Shown here piece after piece: positions 33,619-46,104 of a stretch of DNA of 64,000 nucleotides. The notes below the pieces were generated by a model. It made no database searches. It was not told the origin of the DNA and saw only the letters and a program-made list of their open reading frames with translations. Source of the DNA: Panorpa germanica (lineage: Eukaryota > Arthropoda > Insecta > Mecoptera > Panorpidae); NCBI GenBank assembly GCA_963678705.1, contig OY783220.1:1881001-1945000 (forward strand), read 5' to 3'. Position 1 is the stretch's first letter; each line of letters starts with the position of its first letter. The translations under genes were made by a program, and so were the position numbers.

Positions 33619-35482
33619 TATATTTATAAACAAATAATTTCATTTGGATAAACAAACAAATTGTACACATAACTTCTACCTCTTCTAACTTTCATAATAG
33701 AAAAATCGTGTATAATGCTTTCAAAATTTATTTATTTATTTGTAATTTCTTGTGCTATTCTAATATTGCATGATTTTATAGTCTTAAATCACTCATTGTG
33801 ACGATTTTTCAAAGCCCTATAATTTACAAATTAGGCTATACTTATGCCAGTTCCAAGACATGGGATCCATCTTACTCTTTATTTAAGGTCTTTGGAAAGT
33901 TTTGTGTAAACTTACGTAGTTTAGTTTAGAAAATACAGGCCATTGAAAAATCATCAGAAGTTAACAGACGTCAGGTAAGCAGTTATAAAATAGGTCCATT
34001 AGTTTTAAATTTTGTGTTGTCCTAAATGAAAGTTTTTTTAAAGTGAAATATTTATAAAGAAAAAAGTAACTATATTAAATATACTAAGATAATAATAGAT
34101 AAATACGAGTATATTCAAAATTAAAATTAAAACAGTATTTAATAATGAATTTAATGAGACGTTTATTAATAAGGTGACGATCTTTGCTATTATTTGCAAA
34201 ACAAATCCGCCGGTGTGAAACATTTTTTTTACCTAGCTCTATATATTTTAAACTAGTGTCAACCAACTCAGTTAAAATCTTAAACGAATCTGAGAAAATA
34301 GCAAGTGCACGAGTATATGTGATACTGTACATTCATATTAATGGAATGAACGTGGTCGATGGAACGGGAAAAGAATCATTGTACTTAAACGCCGTCCAGA
34401 GTATAAAGTAATGGAGAATCCTGAAACACTGGAACGAGAAGGAGAAAGATGTTTGGAAGGAATGGGGTTGCCGTTGGGAGGGCTATGACCTAAGACTCAA
34501 GAGCAACGGCAGTTAGTTTAAATTAAGAACGAGTTCACGGCTACGAGATGCCCGTGAAATATTCATTGGCTCTTTTCTTACATTTTTTCTGTTTATTTTT
34601 ATAAGTGTGTTAACATATCTCACTTTTTATTATTTTTGTTTGCATACTCAAATATTTATATAAATAGAACTTTCACATAAAGGAAAGACAATGAGATTGT
34701 TGGGATTATTTGAGATGATGTGTCTGATCTTTGTGTTCATTTAAGTATATGACTGACTCATAAACATACCCGCTACGCACAGTAATATTTAATCTAAAAT
34801 GGCCTTATTTATTTTGTATCTATTTAAGTAATTAATCGTTGTACTACATCTAATTTTCGTTTTAATAATCATGCGTGCCTATAAATATGTTAAAATAATA
34901 AATAATTTTTTTATTTCTAATTGGAATTATGATTTTTCATGTTTCTTATGTACGTACTTACGGACTAAAACGTGTATTTTTTCCTTTACACAAAAATATG
35001 TGTGAAATTTTAACATATTTTGTAGAATTTATACATTATGAGTTTTATTATATTTTTTTCCACGGTTTTTAGAACATTTTTTTAAAATTTCAATTCATAA
35101 TTTACAATCTGTAAATCATCAAATTTTGTTGATACATGAAAATATTATTATTTACTACAGGAGGAGAGATGGACCCCCACATGTTGATCTTTTTGAAGAT
35201 AAAATTACGTGTATAACACGTCCGTAAATTAACGGTAGTCCGAAACAGGACACCCTGTATATGCAAATATAAACCAACTGATGTCAAAGGAGCTATGCCC
35301 AATATCTTATTAAAATGTATCACCTGGGTTTTATATTTTAAAACGGTTCTTATAAGCAGGCTGCACAAACTTTTGTCACTTACATCCCTTTGCATGTAGA
35401 CGCATCAAATGACCAAACCACTTCACTTGGCCTCACTACCTTACCAGTATTGAATGAAATTAAAAATACACAATTAAAGAGA
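33619..35482. other. unassigned DNA
   Basis: AT-rich and without a supported gene. At about 35245-35262 the motif acaggacaccctgtatat resembles one terminus of mariner-type insect elements, but the partner end was not found. Confidence 0.4.
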
Positions 35483-35763
35483 CTGTAAACAGAGACTGCT
35501 ATATCTTGTTTCTTTTTCTATTATATACTAGAGAAATGAATGTAGAATTTTATCTCTACTAAAATAAATATTTTCAAATGCAAAAGAGACAACAACTATA
35601 CATCCATTTAATTGTATGATGTTAGAAAGTGAAAAAATATCGTTATGAAAGAATTCTGACAATTTCTTTTCATAGGTGACATCTAAGTGACATCTGAGTG
35701 AAAAGGAATTCATTTTTTACTGGAACTTCACCTAACTATGCAATTTCACCAAAATGTTTACAG
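35483..35763. mobile_element. TIR element family B, copy 2 (short)
   Basis: Starts CTGTAAACA and ends, read inward, CTGTAAACATTTTGGTGAAA. The right about 45 bp match the right end at 6925-6971, including two GGTGAAnT motifs. About 280 bp, non-coding. Confidence 0.4.
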
Positions 35764-36626
35764 AGATTAAATTATGCGCTAAGAGATTAATATATTTCTT
35801 AGTTTACTTCAAACAAATCTTGAATGTTTCTCATACCATTTTGCTCAAACAAAAAACCAATAAAACTAAACGCAAAATAAAAACAGAAACTTCACTTGAA
35901 CAAATACAAAAGCTTTTCATTTTCATATAGTCTTGATGTAATATGACTATAGACATGAAAACATAACTCTTTTAAACTGCTATTGGTTTATCAAGGGGTT
36001 GTTATGGCTGGTTCATATTCCAAGTGTTTTTAACCCCGATTGACCTCGTCGCGAATTACAACGGGTAGTTTGGTATGAGCTTAGTTCTACCCTTTATGCA
36101 CAACTCTGTTTGACTTCTACGAGTAGTGCCACTGGGAATCTACCCACGGTGTCTGCAAGAAAACACCCACCCACCCCTTATGACTACCTAGATATACCCT
36201 TCAACTCATCGGGCAACGACCAGTCATCCACCGCACCGAACCGAACCGTTCCTGCCATCCCACTTCTGACACCAAATCCACAACCCCTGACTGCCATGCT
36301 ACCACACCGCAGGCAGACTCCTGCAGCGCGCAGATCCAAGTCGCAACCGATCTGAATTACGTGCCAGCATGGTGGGACACGGTGGGCCATGGTGGGCCAT
36401 GGTGGGCGGGATGGTGCAAAAGAGCTTGGATGCCAGAACGAAACCAGAGAAAGTTCTTTTCTGCTCAAGGTTGTCACTTCACTATTTATTTATTAGGGCA
36501 TTAGTAGGGATGACAATACGCATTTCATTATATATGTATATTTACTTATTTATTTATTTATTATGTATATATTTACGTATATGTTGTAAGGCACATCAAT
36601 GTCAAACTTGTAAAGAATGATGCAAG
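35764..36626. other. unassigned DNA with a GC-rich module
   Basis: From about 36030 to 36430 the base composition rises and the sequence becomes C-rich. It ends in a threefold GGTGGGCCAT direct repeat (about 36381-36409). An 81-codon plus-strand frame (36110-36355) is Pro/Ser/Thr-rich and resembles no family I know. Confidence 0.35.
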
Positions 36627-36629
36627 TAA

Positions 36630-36838
36630 GGCCCTCCGCACAGGAGTCGACTGATTGCAAACTAGTCGAGCCGTGTTTCGTGACTCTACAGAATTTTTAA
36701 CAATAGCATAACAGAAGATTTTATTGTGTCGTATTTGTATGTATGTATGTATTTAAATAATATTGAATAGTAAGTAGTCGCTGAAAACGTACTCCAAACT
36801 AGTTTAGTTTCGTTCGTGGCGTGTGTTTTCTCTCACTC
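36630..36838. mobile_element. Harbinger-type MITE, family H, copy 3 (right end missing)
   Basis: Preceded by TAA (36627-36629), starts GGCCCTCCGCACAGGAGTCG and follows copy 2 (29236) through the (TGTA)n run to the tctctcactcg segment. The right terminus is lost, and there is an internal deletion relative to copy 2. Confidence 0.8.
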
Positions 36839-37732
36839 GAGGAGAAGAGAATTGAGGTTTAAACAGGAGACAGAAATAAAAGTCTAAAATATATAATATA
36901 CGACCTAAAATAACGACGCAAATCGAATTAAATTTTTCTATGTAACAATATATTTCATCAAGTGTTTTGTTAATTGGTACCTGAGTACATATTTTAAAAA
37001 AATAATTCAAATTATTAAAACAGTTGTATTTATTTTTAATTTATTTAACATCGGTCAATTTCAGATGTTAAGCTTCTGTTGTTCAGATGTTGACCTTCTA
37101 CTACAGTATTTATGCTGATGTGATCTCATATCCGTGGACCAGTGGCTGCTGGCTACGAGAACTTTATTAGCTTTAACTTAAAAAAAAAATTATTATTGTT
37201 TTTAATATAATCAATATTAAAGTAAATATTCATTTTTACACTCATTAACAGTAACGGAAACGATTCACAAACGACTAAAGTATCAAAAATCGCATATTCC
37301 ATAGTAGTTATATTGAGCAGCTACGTGCGCTGCGGAGAGCGAAGGAGGAATATTTCTTCCTTTTAATTAATTACTTCCTAAGTATAAAATTAATATTTAA
37401 TTGGGGTATTATATGATATTTTCTGATTTTTTTCTTTTTCAAGTTATAAATATTTCATAGTGCAGCTTAAGAGTGCACTTAAGGTACAGCCGATGTGAAC
37501 TACACTGCTGCCTAATATTACGAATATGTGTATACATAATTGATATCAAAAACATGTTACTTTTTAAGAAGTTATAATTGTAAATAATAATGTAGTTACC
37601 ATTATATGAACCATCTGTTTAGTCATATCAGTTCAGCATGCTAGAGCCATCTATGCTTGGTAGCACAAAGTAAAACCTAAAGATCACTACAATATGAATT
37701 ACTTTTGCTTTGCTTGCTCAACCTTATATATT
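36839..37732. other. unassigned AT-rich DNA
   Basis: No supported gene or repeat structure. Confidence 0.45.
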
Positions 37733-37925
37733 TAGTAATTTACATACACGTTATAATAATTGCACTGTTTAACTTAAATCATACTATCTTACCTGAAATC
37801 AAATAAACGACATTTAAAGTTTATTATTTAAATTGTCAATTCCTTTTAATCTAATTTTATAGTTGTGCATAATGCACAGTGAGTTTTCTCGACTCAAAAT
37901 ATCAACTGTGTTGGTTGTTAGCACA
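37733..37925 (-). mobile_element. Tigger-like fragment, inverted copy of 19615-19815
   Basis: The reverse complement matches the Tigger-like element at 19615-19815 closely, e.g. AACTTTAAATGTCGTTT and CCAACACAGTTGATATTT. It lacks termini and coding sequence. Confidence 0.75.
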
Positions 37926-38269
37926 CACTACAATGAAAGTCGCTATAACTAATATATACCGTTACCTCACCTGACCAGAATGCAGTTGTAATATATCTCT
38001 GGTCAGTGTAACCAACTAAAGAAATATAATTTCTTTGCAAATATAGTATCATGTAATATATTTTAAAATCAACAATTAATCAAATATTTAATTATATTAG
38101 TATTTAAAAAACTAAAACATTTTAATTACTGTCAATTTGTATGTCCAGACCTAATTACATTTGTTAATGAGCATCTAATATACCAAAGCAATATAGGAAC
38201 ACCAACAATATGTTTAAATGCGTCACAAAAATTACTAAGTGTTTCAACGCAACCATGATACAATATTAT
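37926..38269. other. unassigned AT-rich DNA
   Basis: Nothing recognised. Confidence 0.45.
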
Positions 38270-38640
38270 ATCATTTTTAACCCTCTCTTAACTAAAAAGT
38301 TAGGTAGGGGTAGTTTTGTTTGGGTGGTCGGGTTGGGTAACTTGCTGGTTAGAGAAGGTTTAGGGGGTTGAGGGGGGTTCGGGTTGGCCGTGATATCGTC
38401 TGCGCCAGGTTCAACCAAGTTCATGTAACACGTACAACGTCATTCGTCCTCTATACCATGATACCACGCTACCACTCTCTAAATACTACGCCGCACAAAA
38501 AGCTCTATGGAACTACAGTGTACTGTACAGCGTACATTGTACCGAGTTCTGAAACGCACACCGTGAGGGGGTTGCGGGGGTCGGAACTGTAAGGGTATGT
38601 AGAGGGTATGACCTTATGACATTCAACCATCAGAGGTGGA
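38270..38640. other. G-rich block with G-run clusters
   Basis: The plus strand carries many G runs between 38300 and 38400 (e.g. GGGTGGTCGGGTTGGG and GGGGGTTGAGGGGGGTTCGG), and another cluster near 38565-38585. Such spacing could support G-quadruplexes. No gene is supported. Confidence 0.4.
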
Positions 38641-38755
38641 GGCTCCTCGTTATAACCATGTCATACAGATATGTGTGTTACATACCAGAGTAAAGCTAGT
38701 GTTGTATATACATTTAAATACATGCATTTTCACATACATTTATATATAAATATAC

Positions 38756-38756
<1 letters not shown>

Positions 38757-38818
<62 letters not shown>
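38757..38818. repeat. (TA)n microsatellite
   Basis: Pure TA dinucleotide tract of about 60 bp. Confidence 0.95.
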
Positions 38819-38821
<3 letters not shown>

Positions 38822-38999
38822 TTAAGTGATGCAGAAAATACACATGTTGCAACATTAAACAAAGTGTTTTAAATGTTGCGTAGAAAATAACTTGAAAAAC
38901 ACGTAGCAAAGATTCGAACCTAGTTCTTTGGTACTGAACGAGTACGACTTATACACTACATTGTGTGCAGTAATCAAATTTGATTTTCTTCTACTCCTA

Positions 39000-39392
39000 G
39001 AGCCTTTGCGATATCAGCCTATATTGGCCATGAACTCGCAGAATATTGCACAGAAATTGGAAGAAGACGGAACTTTAGGTATGTAGCAAGAGGAGATATA
39101 TCCCAAACCAATATGGATATCACTGAAGTGTGTTCGTCCGGGTGAGGAAAGGAAGTATAATGGTGAATCGAACACTGTTCACCGTGTCATGAGAGGAGTG
39201 CAATGTTAACGGAAACCCTCATTCGCATACTACCAAAATCACAATCTGTACGGGCGGATATTCCTAGACACCCATCGAAATTGTGACTGGGCCAACTGGA
39301 GTTTAACGTCAGTAATCGAACGAGAACTGGTGCGTTCAACATGGTATGGCCGTTGACTGAACGATAATGCTCTTACCACTGACCTAGCGGGC
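39000..39392 (-). mobile_element. candidate tRNA-derived SINE
   Basis: On the minus strand the head reads GCCCGCTAGGTCAGTGGTAA, with a pol III A box (TAGGTCAGTGG, 39376-39386). About 65 nt later comes CTCGTTCGATTACT (39311-39324), a degenerate B box. The beginning looks like a tRNA, while the anticodon arm is not preserved. The body extends leftward to an uncertain 3' end. A second B-box-like GGTTCGAATC on the minus strand at about 38914-38923 may be part of another copy. Confidence 0.45.
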
Positions 39393-39650
39393 TATTTTAT
39401 ATATTTAAAACGCAATATAGAGTTATTCTAAGGATGTTTTATTATAAGTTGACATACACAACCATTTTGGACACCAAATATGTCTATAAGGCGTTACGGA
39501 TACGGAGGTCGTGTCGCTTTATATCTTAATTGATTTGCAAAATAGGATTTGAAAGAGTTCTTCATTATCATCTTGGCGCTAAAGCTTTTTTTGAGCTTTG
39601 ACCTCCTTTAAGATTTCTCACCATTCCATTTTGTAACACTCATCTTCAGT
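39393..39650. other. unassigned DNA
   Basis: Nothing recognised. Confidence 0.4.
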
Positions 39651-40260
39651 AGGTCTTCCTCCACTTTCTCTTTACATCTCGTCTTGCTCTCTTCCTTTCT
39701 TTCCCTCTTGTACCTTTGGGTCCCTTTCCAGAAGTTGCTTAGCAGTTCTGTTTCGGGTTATTCTTCCGCTAGGATTTACATTCTTACATATTATCATTAT
39801 TTACGACTTACAAATGACTTCTAGATTAAACGTAAAAACTAAATATATCTCATCATTTTCTCTGTTCTTTACTCCTCACTTTCACCATTCTAAACTCCAT
39901 GTTTCTCCACCTTTTCCTCTCTCTCTCTCTCTCTCTTCTTCTTTCCTCCCTGTATCTCCGTCATCAACCTTCTTCCTTCTCTTGCTGCTCTATTTCTCCT
40001 CATTTCCTTGACAAACATTCTCCATATCTGCTCTGCCATTCATCTTCTTCCCTCCTGATCTCTTCTCTTCAGTTATTTCTCTTGCCCACTTACTTTCTTT
40101 TCTGCCCATCCTCACTTCAGCTGATCCATTTCCTCTACTTCCTTTCTACTTCTCAATACTTCCGCCATCCAATTCTTTCCTTCGTTGCATCCTCTTATCA
40201 ATTCCTCTATCTTCTGTTCACTTCGTTCGTTCTACGTATTGAAACATATAATAAAAAGAA
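39651..40260 (-). pseudogene. probable LINE 3' remnant (pyrimidine-rich on the plus strand)
   Basis: The plus strand is a TTCC/CTTC-rich tract including a (CT)n run at about 39919-39936. On the minus strand a frame reads KIEELIRGCNEGKNWMAEVL and then RSRKEVEEMDQ, similar to the very end of ORF2 in the LINE family seen at 16440 and 23600. The rest is purine-rich and could be its 3' UTR. The long plus-strand frames are artefacts of the composition. Confidence 0.35.
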
Positions 40261-41947
40261 TTTATGTAATATTTAAATTAATAATAAGGTAAGAGAACCA
40301 CTTATGCATGCATTGTATGAGAACAAATGAGACAGATATAAAATGTTACTCTTTCGAGTTTTCACCAATTTTCTAATTAGAGCGTCAATTTTTGACTGGT
40401 AAAACTTAATTTATCAACATTTAGAAAAACATCGAAATGGAAGTACCATTGACCATTGATCTTTAGAAATATATTTTTTTAATTCTTTGGACATCACTAC
40501 TTGCTCATTATTCCAGTGGATCGTAAATATATAAAATTAGTTTTAAGGGTGAAGGTAGAAGGGGATGATAAGAAATATTAAATTGTTTTTTTTTTGTGTG
40601 TTAAATGTGAAATATGAACGATTCAAGGTTATCAAGGTCATGAACTTGAGTGTTGAGAGGTATAAGTCTCTGCACTCATGTGTAACTGGAGCTGTCTAAT
40701 TTATTACGAGTTTCTGATAAACTTTATTTTGTTAAAGAATAAAGTTACCTAAATCGTAACTCTACAGAGAATACCAAAATTTCAATCTTCATTATAAAAT
40801 ACTTTAACAAGGTTTTGAAAATAATTTTCCTTTTTCGTTCTTTCTGTTTCTCTTTATTCTGATTTCGTTTACCATAATGAAGAACTTTCTTGATTTCTTG
40901 AACTTGTTAAATCACCTTTCTTGATTTCCAATCAGAATGTTTTATATCTAGCTGTTCCTGAAACACATAAATTAGATTTACCGTCTAAAAATCAATCTCT
41001 GTAAGTTTACTTAGTGATGTTCATTGTTCATTGTTCATTGCTCACTTACTTTCCTCACTTCAACTTCGTCTATATATGTTTCCTCCATGTGAGACGCCTA
41101 TCCAGGTATATTCCCTAATATTTTGCTTCATTTGATTGAAGTATTTGTACAGTATTTAAATTGACTGGTGGACATGTTTCCCGTTTGGTGGTAAAAGTCA
41201 CTTGTTTAGATTTAGTTTTATTTGTCTCAATACGCCAGTCATGAAGCTATGTTATGTTGTCAAGTCCTTTCTGAATAATCTTGTTTCCAAACTATATGTT
41301 TTTTCCAAAAGCACTATCCACTATAATTACCATCCTAGATTAACGCTGGGTCTTATGGACCGTGAAGATTTACTTATGCAATAATTATAATATACGCATA
41401 ATGATATTACCAGAGAGAAAGAGACAATGATTTTTGAGAGAAGAGACAAGAGATAATGGATTTTGCAATAGGTCCCAGTAGTACTATATAAAGTCTGTGA
41501 GCTTTCTAGTGACCTTGTTACCTAAGCTTTAAAGCTCTGTAAGCAGCGTGATATAAATCCCTCCCAGTTCCTCCGCCATCCTCTGAATGGAGGCATATCT
41601 TTGAACACATCCTTAAATGTCCTTCGAATGACATTGCTTGCAGCGCAGTTCAAACTTATTACATATTTCGTTATAAGAAGAAGAAGACAAGTCCGTAAGT
41701 ACACAAAGAACGCAATTACTTTATTACTCGTACAATGGTTAACTGACAACGTCTGGTGTTAAATTATATTTAATATTTTATGTAAACCAGGGATAGCTGT
41801 ACCTAATACGTAATTCTGTAATAATCCCTGTTGGGCTATATAGCAACTTATATATATTTTACAATTTTCTTTTATAGCTTGCTAGCTACTTTAAGGATGT
41901 TGGGACATGGAGCAGTCATTTTCAACTTGCAGAAAGATAACTATATG
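40261..41947. other. unassigned DNA
   Basis: AT-rich, with short tandem TTCATTG copies near 41019-41040. A 75-codon minus-strand frame at 41522-41749 has no recognisable domain. No gene is supported. Confidence 0.4.
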
Positions 41948-42765
41948 CACTGGCGTAGCTAGGAATGGGCGAGTCGGTGCAGTGCACCGGGGCCCCCAAG
42001 CTCAGGGCCCATATAACAAAAACATAAACAATAACAAAAATTCTAAATAGGAATAAATTTTTTTTTATTGAGAGTGTATTTCATACTCACTTGTGTACAA
42101 ATTTATCGCTGAACATGAGGGAGGGGGGATGCGTGGACCAGGCAAGGGTCTAAGTCTATTACGTAATTCTCTCAGGCAGAGGTACGCATTCTAGAGTTGT
42201 TTATGTTGAGATTAAGCTGAAACAATAATAGCTGCAGGATTGTACTTAGAGTCTTAGAGCGCAATATCGCTAACAATATACAGAAAAGGCAGATGCTTAT
42301 TTCCTTTTATCCATAATAATTAATCTGGATAAGATAGAAGGAGTGACATAAGTGCACATAATTTGGTGCAAAATAGTATACCCGCTAGTGAAGAAAGTAG
42401 GATATTCCAGTCCGCGTGTTTGCCACCCTTGCCTTCGGATAGGGGTCAGTTTTTCACGCGGGTTGAAATGTCTTGCTTTCTTCCCTCGGTGTGTAATATA
42501 CTATTAATGTTTTATGTACAATAAATGTTTTACATACATACATGCATATATCTATTGATACTTCGTTTTATTGATTAATACCAATAATATAAATCCAAGT
42601 ATACTTTCCTAAACTCTTCACCTAGGCGATCACTAAAGCTCACACAAGACACACATACACATACATGTAGTAAGTAGTTTTGCTGTTCTATGCAGTGTAC
42701 GATAAAGAGCTGATGATAAACTAATAGCTTTGTACCTTTAAAGTATTTATGTACATATATTTATA
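41948..42765. other. hAT-like left end and unassigned DNA
   Basis: At 41949 the sequence CACTGGCGTAGCTAGG starts a GC-rich stretch (to about 42020) like the ends of hAT MITEs (compare 31767), but no partner end or 8-bp duplication was found. The rest is unassigned. Confidence 0.35.
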
Positions 42766-43563
42766 CTAGCTTTTACCCCCGTCGCAAGCGACGTCTGTTT
42801 TTTGGGTGTGGCTTGAATTTCATGTCAAAGGCTCACTTTTTTTCCAGTTTTTCCCAAATTACGGGTTTCCAGGAAATTCAGGGAAAAATCCGGGGACGTC
42901 AAAACTCTTAGAATTTTTTTCTCTACGAAATAGGCAATTTTCAAAAACATTGACAGAGCCTTTTCGCGCTGCATACAATATTTACTACCAAACATATAAG
43001 AATATAAGATTCCTAAAGTTTACCCCCGTTGCAATGCGACGTCCTTTTGGCGTGTATCATTTGAATCCAATAAAATAATTCGTAATTAAATTTCATATTT
43101 CACTGTTCTATTTTTAAATTGAAATAATAAATAAACTCGCGCACATATACATACATATAAATTGACTAAAAAAATATTTTTTTTTTTTTCAAAATAAAAA
43201 ATATTTTCAATTTATGCGTTATTTGACCAACTTTTTTTCAAAATTTGGGATTTTTTTTTTCGATTCGTAAATAAGTTACCAAGATTAGCCTATATACAAA
43301 ATTTCAACTTTCTGGCACAATTTTTACTCTCGACAAATACGGCCCCCGTGCCCCCAAATAAAATTTTGGAATTTTGAATTTTTTTTTATTAATAATATAC
43401 ATAATTATTCTAGAATCCAGAATATGAACTTTCTCCAAAGTTCCCTACCGGGCCCCCGAATTTCTTCAACCCCCCCTTTTTCACTTTTTGAATTTCTAAT
43501 TTTTGAGAAATGTCAGAATTGAATACCTTAATACACATGCAAAATTTCGGGGGTAAACTAAAG

Positions 43564-44344
43564 TATATTATAATGTCCCAAGTGTATATTTATATTCTTA
43601 TATGTTATGTGTTTATATGTTTGGTTCGAATTTTGTATGGCATCTCGAAAACGGCTCCAGGGAAGTTTTTAGAAATTTCCTATTTCGTAGAGAAAAAAAT
43701 TCTAAGACTTTTGGCGTCCCCGGATATTTCCCTGAATTTCCTGGAAACCCGTAATTTTGGAATAACTTGAAAAAAAATATTACTTTTAATTTGTAAAAGA
43801 TAGAAAGTTGAAATTTTGCATGTGTATTAAGGTATTCAATGCTGACAATTCTCAAAAATTAGAAATTCAAAAAGTGAAAAAGGGGGGGTTAAAGAAATTC
43901 GGGGGCCCGGTAGGGAACTTTGGAGAAAGTTCATATTCTGGATTCTAGAATAATTAAGTATATTATTAATAAAAAAAAATTCAAAATTTCAAAATTTTAT
44001 TGGGGGGCACGAGGGCAGTATTTGCCGAGAGTAAAAATTGTGCTAGAAAGTTGAAATTTTGTATATAGGCTAACCTTGGTAACTTATTTACGAATCGAAA
44101 AAAAAATCCCAAATTTTGAAAAAAAGTTGTTCAAATAACGCATAAATTCAAAATATTTTTTATTTTGATATAAAAAATGTATTTTCTTAGTCAGTTTGGA
44201 TGAAAAATTAATTGTTATTAAATGTAAAATCAATATAGGACGAGTTTATTTATTATTTCAATTTAAAAATGGAATTAAATTTTGACATGAAATTCAAGCC
44301 ACTCACAAAAAACAGACGTCGCTTGCGACGGGGGTAAAAGCTAG
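43564..44344 (+). mobile_element. full-length CTAG-family Helitron copy
   Basis: A clear example of the family: 5' TATATTATAATGTCCCAAG, 3' hairpin CGTCGC-TT-GCGACG at 44317-44330, ten bases (GGGGTAAAAG), then CTAG at 44341-44344. The next copy begins at the very next base. Confidence 0.8.
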
Positions 44345-45125
44345 TATATTATAATGTCCCAGGTGTATATTTATATGTTTATATGTTTGGTTCAAATTTT
44401 GTATGGCATCTCGAAAACGGCTCCAGGGAAGTTTTTGAAAATTGCCTATTTCGTAGAGAAAAAAATTCTAAGACCTTTGGCGTCCCCGGATTTTTCGCTG
44501 AATTTCCTGGAAACCCGTAATTTTGGAAAAACTGGAAAAAAGTGATCCCTTTTTTGCTGTATTACTTTCAAGTCGTAAAAGATAGAAAGTTGAAATTTTG
44601 CATGTGTATTAAGCTATTTAATGCTGACATTTCTCAAAAATTAGAATTTCAAAAATAGAAAAAGGGGGGTTGAAGAAATTCGGGGGCCCGGTAGGGAACT
44701 TTGGAGAAAGTTTATATTCTGGATTGTAGAATAATTAAGTATATTATTAATAAAAAAAAATTCAAAATTTCAAAATTTTATTTGGGGGCACGGGGGCAGT
44801 ATTTTCCGAGAGTAAAAATTGTGCTAGAAAGTTAAAATTTTGTATATAGGCTAACCTTGGTAACTTATTTACGAATCGAAAAAAAAAATCCCAAATTTTG
44901 AAAAAAAGTTGGTCAAATAACGCATAAATTGAAAATATTTTTTATTTTGATAAAATAATAATATTATTTTAGTCAATTTATATGTGTGTATATGTGTGCG
45001 AGTTTATTTATTATTTCAATTTAAAAATAGAACAGTGAAATATGAAATTTAATTACGAATTATTTTATTGGATTCAAATGATACACGCCAAAAAGACGTC
45101 GCATTGCGACGGGGGTAAACTCAAG
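44345..45125 (+). mobile_element. CTAG-family Helitron copy abutting the previous one head-to-tail
   Basis: Starts TATATTATAATGTCCCAGG with no base between it and the preceding CTAG. Its 3' end is the variant hairpin CGTCGCATTGCGACG, followed by GGGGTAAACTCAAG. Direct abutment is what rolling-circle read-through or targeted insertion at the T after CTAG would leave. Confidence 0.7.
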
Positions 45126-46104
45126 TATATTATAATGTCCCAAGTGTCCTCCTATATTATAATGTCCCAGGTGTATATTTGTTTTCTTATATGTTTGGTT
45201 CAAATTTTGTATGGCATCTCGAAAACGGCTCCAGGGAAGTTTTTAAAAATTTCCTATTTCGTAGAGAAAAAAATTCTAAGACTTTTGGCGTCCCCGAATT
45301 TTCCCCTGAATTTCCTGGAAACCCGTAATTTTGGAAAAACGAAAAAAAAAATTTTTACTTTTTGCTCTATAACTTTTAATTCGTAAAGGATAGAAAGTTC
45401 AAATTTTGCATGTGTATTAAGGTATTCAATGCTGATATTTCTCAAAAATTAGAAATTCAAAAATTGAAAAAGGGGGGTTGAAGAAATTCGGGGGCCCGGT
45501 AGGGAACTTTGGAGAAACTTCATATTCTCGATTCTAGAATAATTAAGTATATTATTAATAAAAAAAAATTCAAAATTTCAAAATTTTATTTGGGGGCACG
45601 GGGGCAGTATTTGCCGAGAGTAAAAATTGTGCTAGAAAGTTGAAATTTTGTACATAGGCTAACCTTGGTAACTTATTTATGAATCAAAAAAAAAAATACC
45701 AAATTTTGAAAAAAAGTTGGTCAATTAACGCATAAATTGAAAATATTTTTTATTTTGAAAAAAAAATTATTTTTTTAGTCAATTTATATGTTTCTATGTA
45801 TTGTGCGCGAGTTTATTTATTATTTCAATTTAAAAATAGAATTAAATATGAAATGTAATTACAAATTATTTTATTGGATTCAAATCATACACGCCAAAAA
45901 CACGGGGGTAAACTCTGGGCTTTAAAAGAGACTTTAAAGAGAAAAAAATTCTACAACTTTTGGCGTCCCCGTATTTTTCTATGAATTTCCTGGAAACCCG
46001 TAATTTTGGAAAAACTGGAAAAAAAGTGAGCCCTTTTTTGCTGTATTCCAAATTCAAGCCACACACAAAAAACAGACGTCGCTTGCGACGGGGGTAAAAG
46101 CTAG

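Noticed and set aside
36110-36355. 81-codon Pro/Ser/Thr-rich ORF
   Set aside because: Sits in a C-rich patch, overlapped by an equally long antisense frame, with no similarity I can name.
39814-40276. Ser/Leu-rich plus-strand ORFs
   Set aside because: They are the antisense of a purine-rich LINE-like tract and a (CT)n microsatellite; low-complexity translation.
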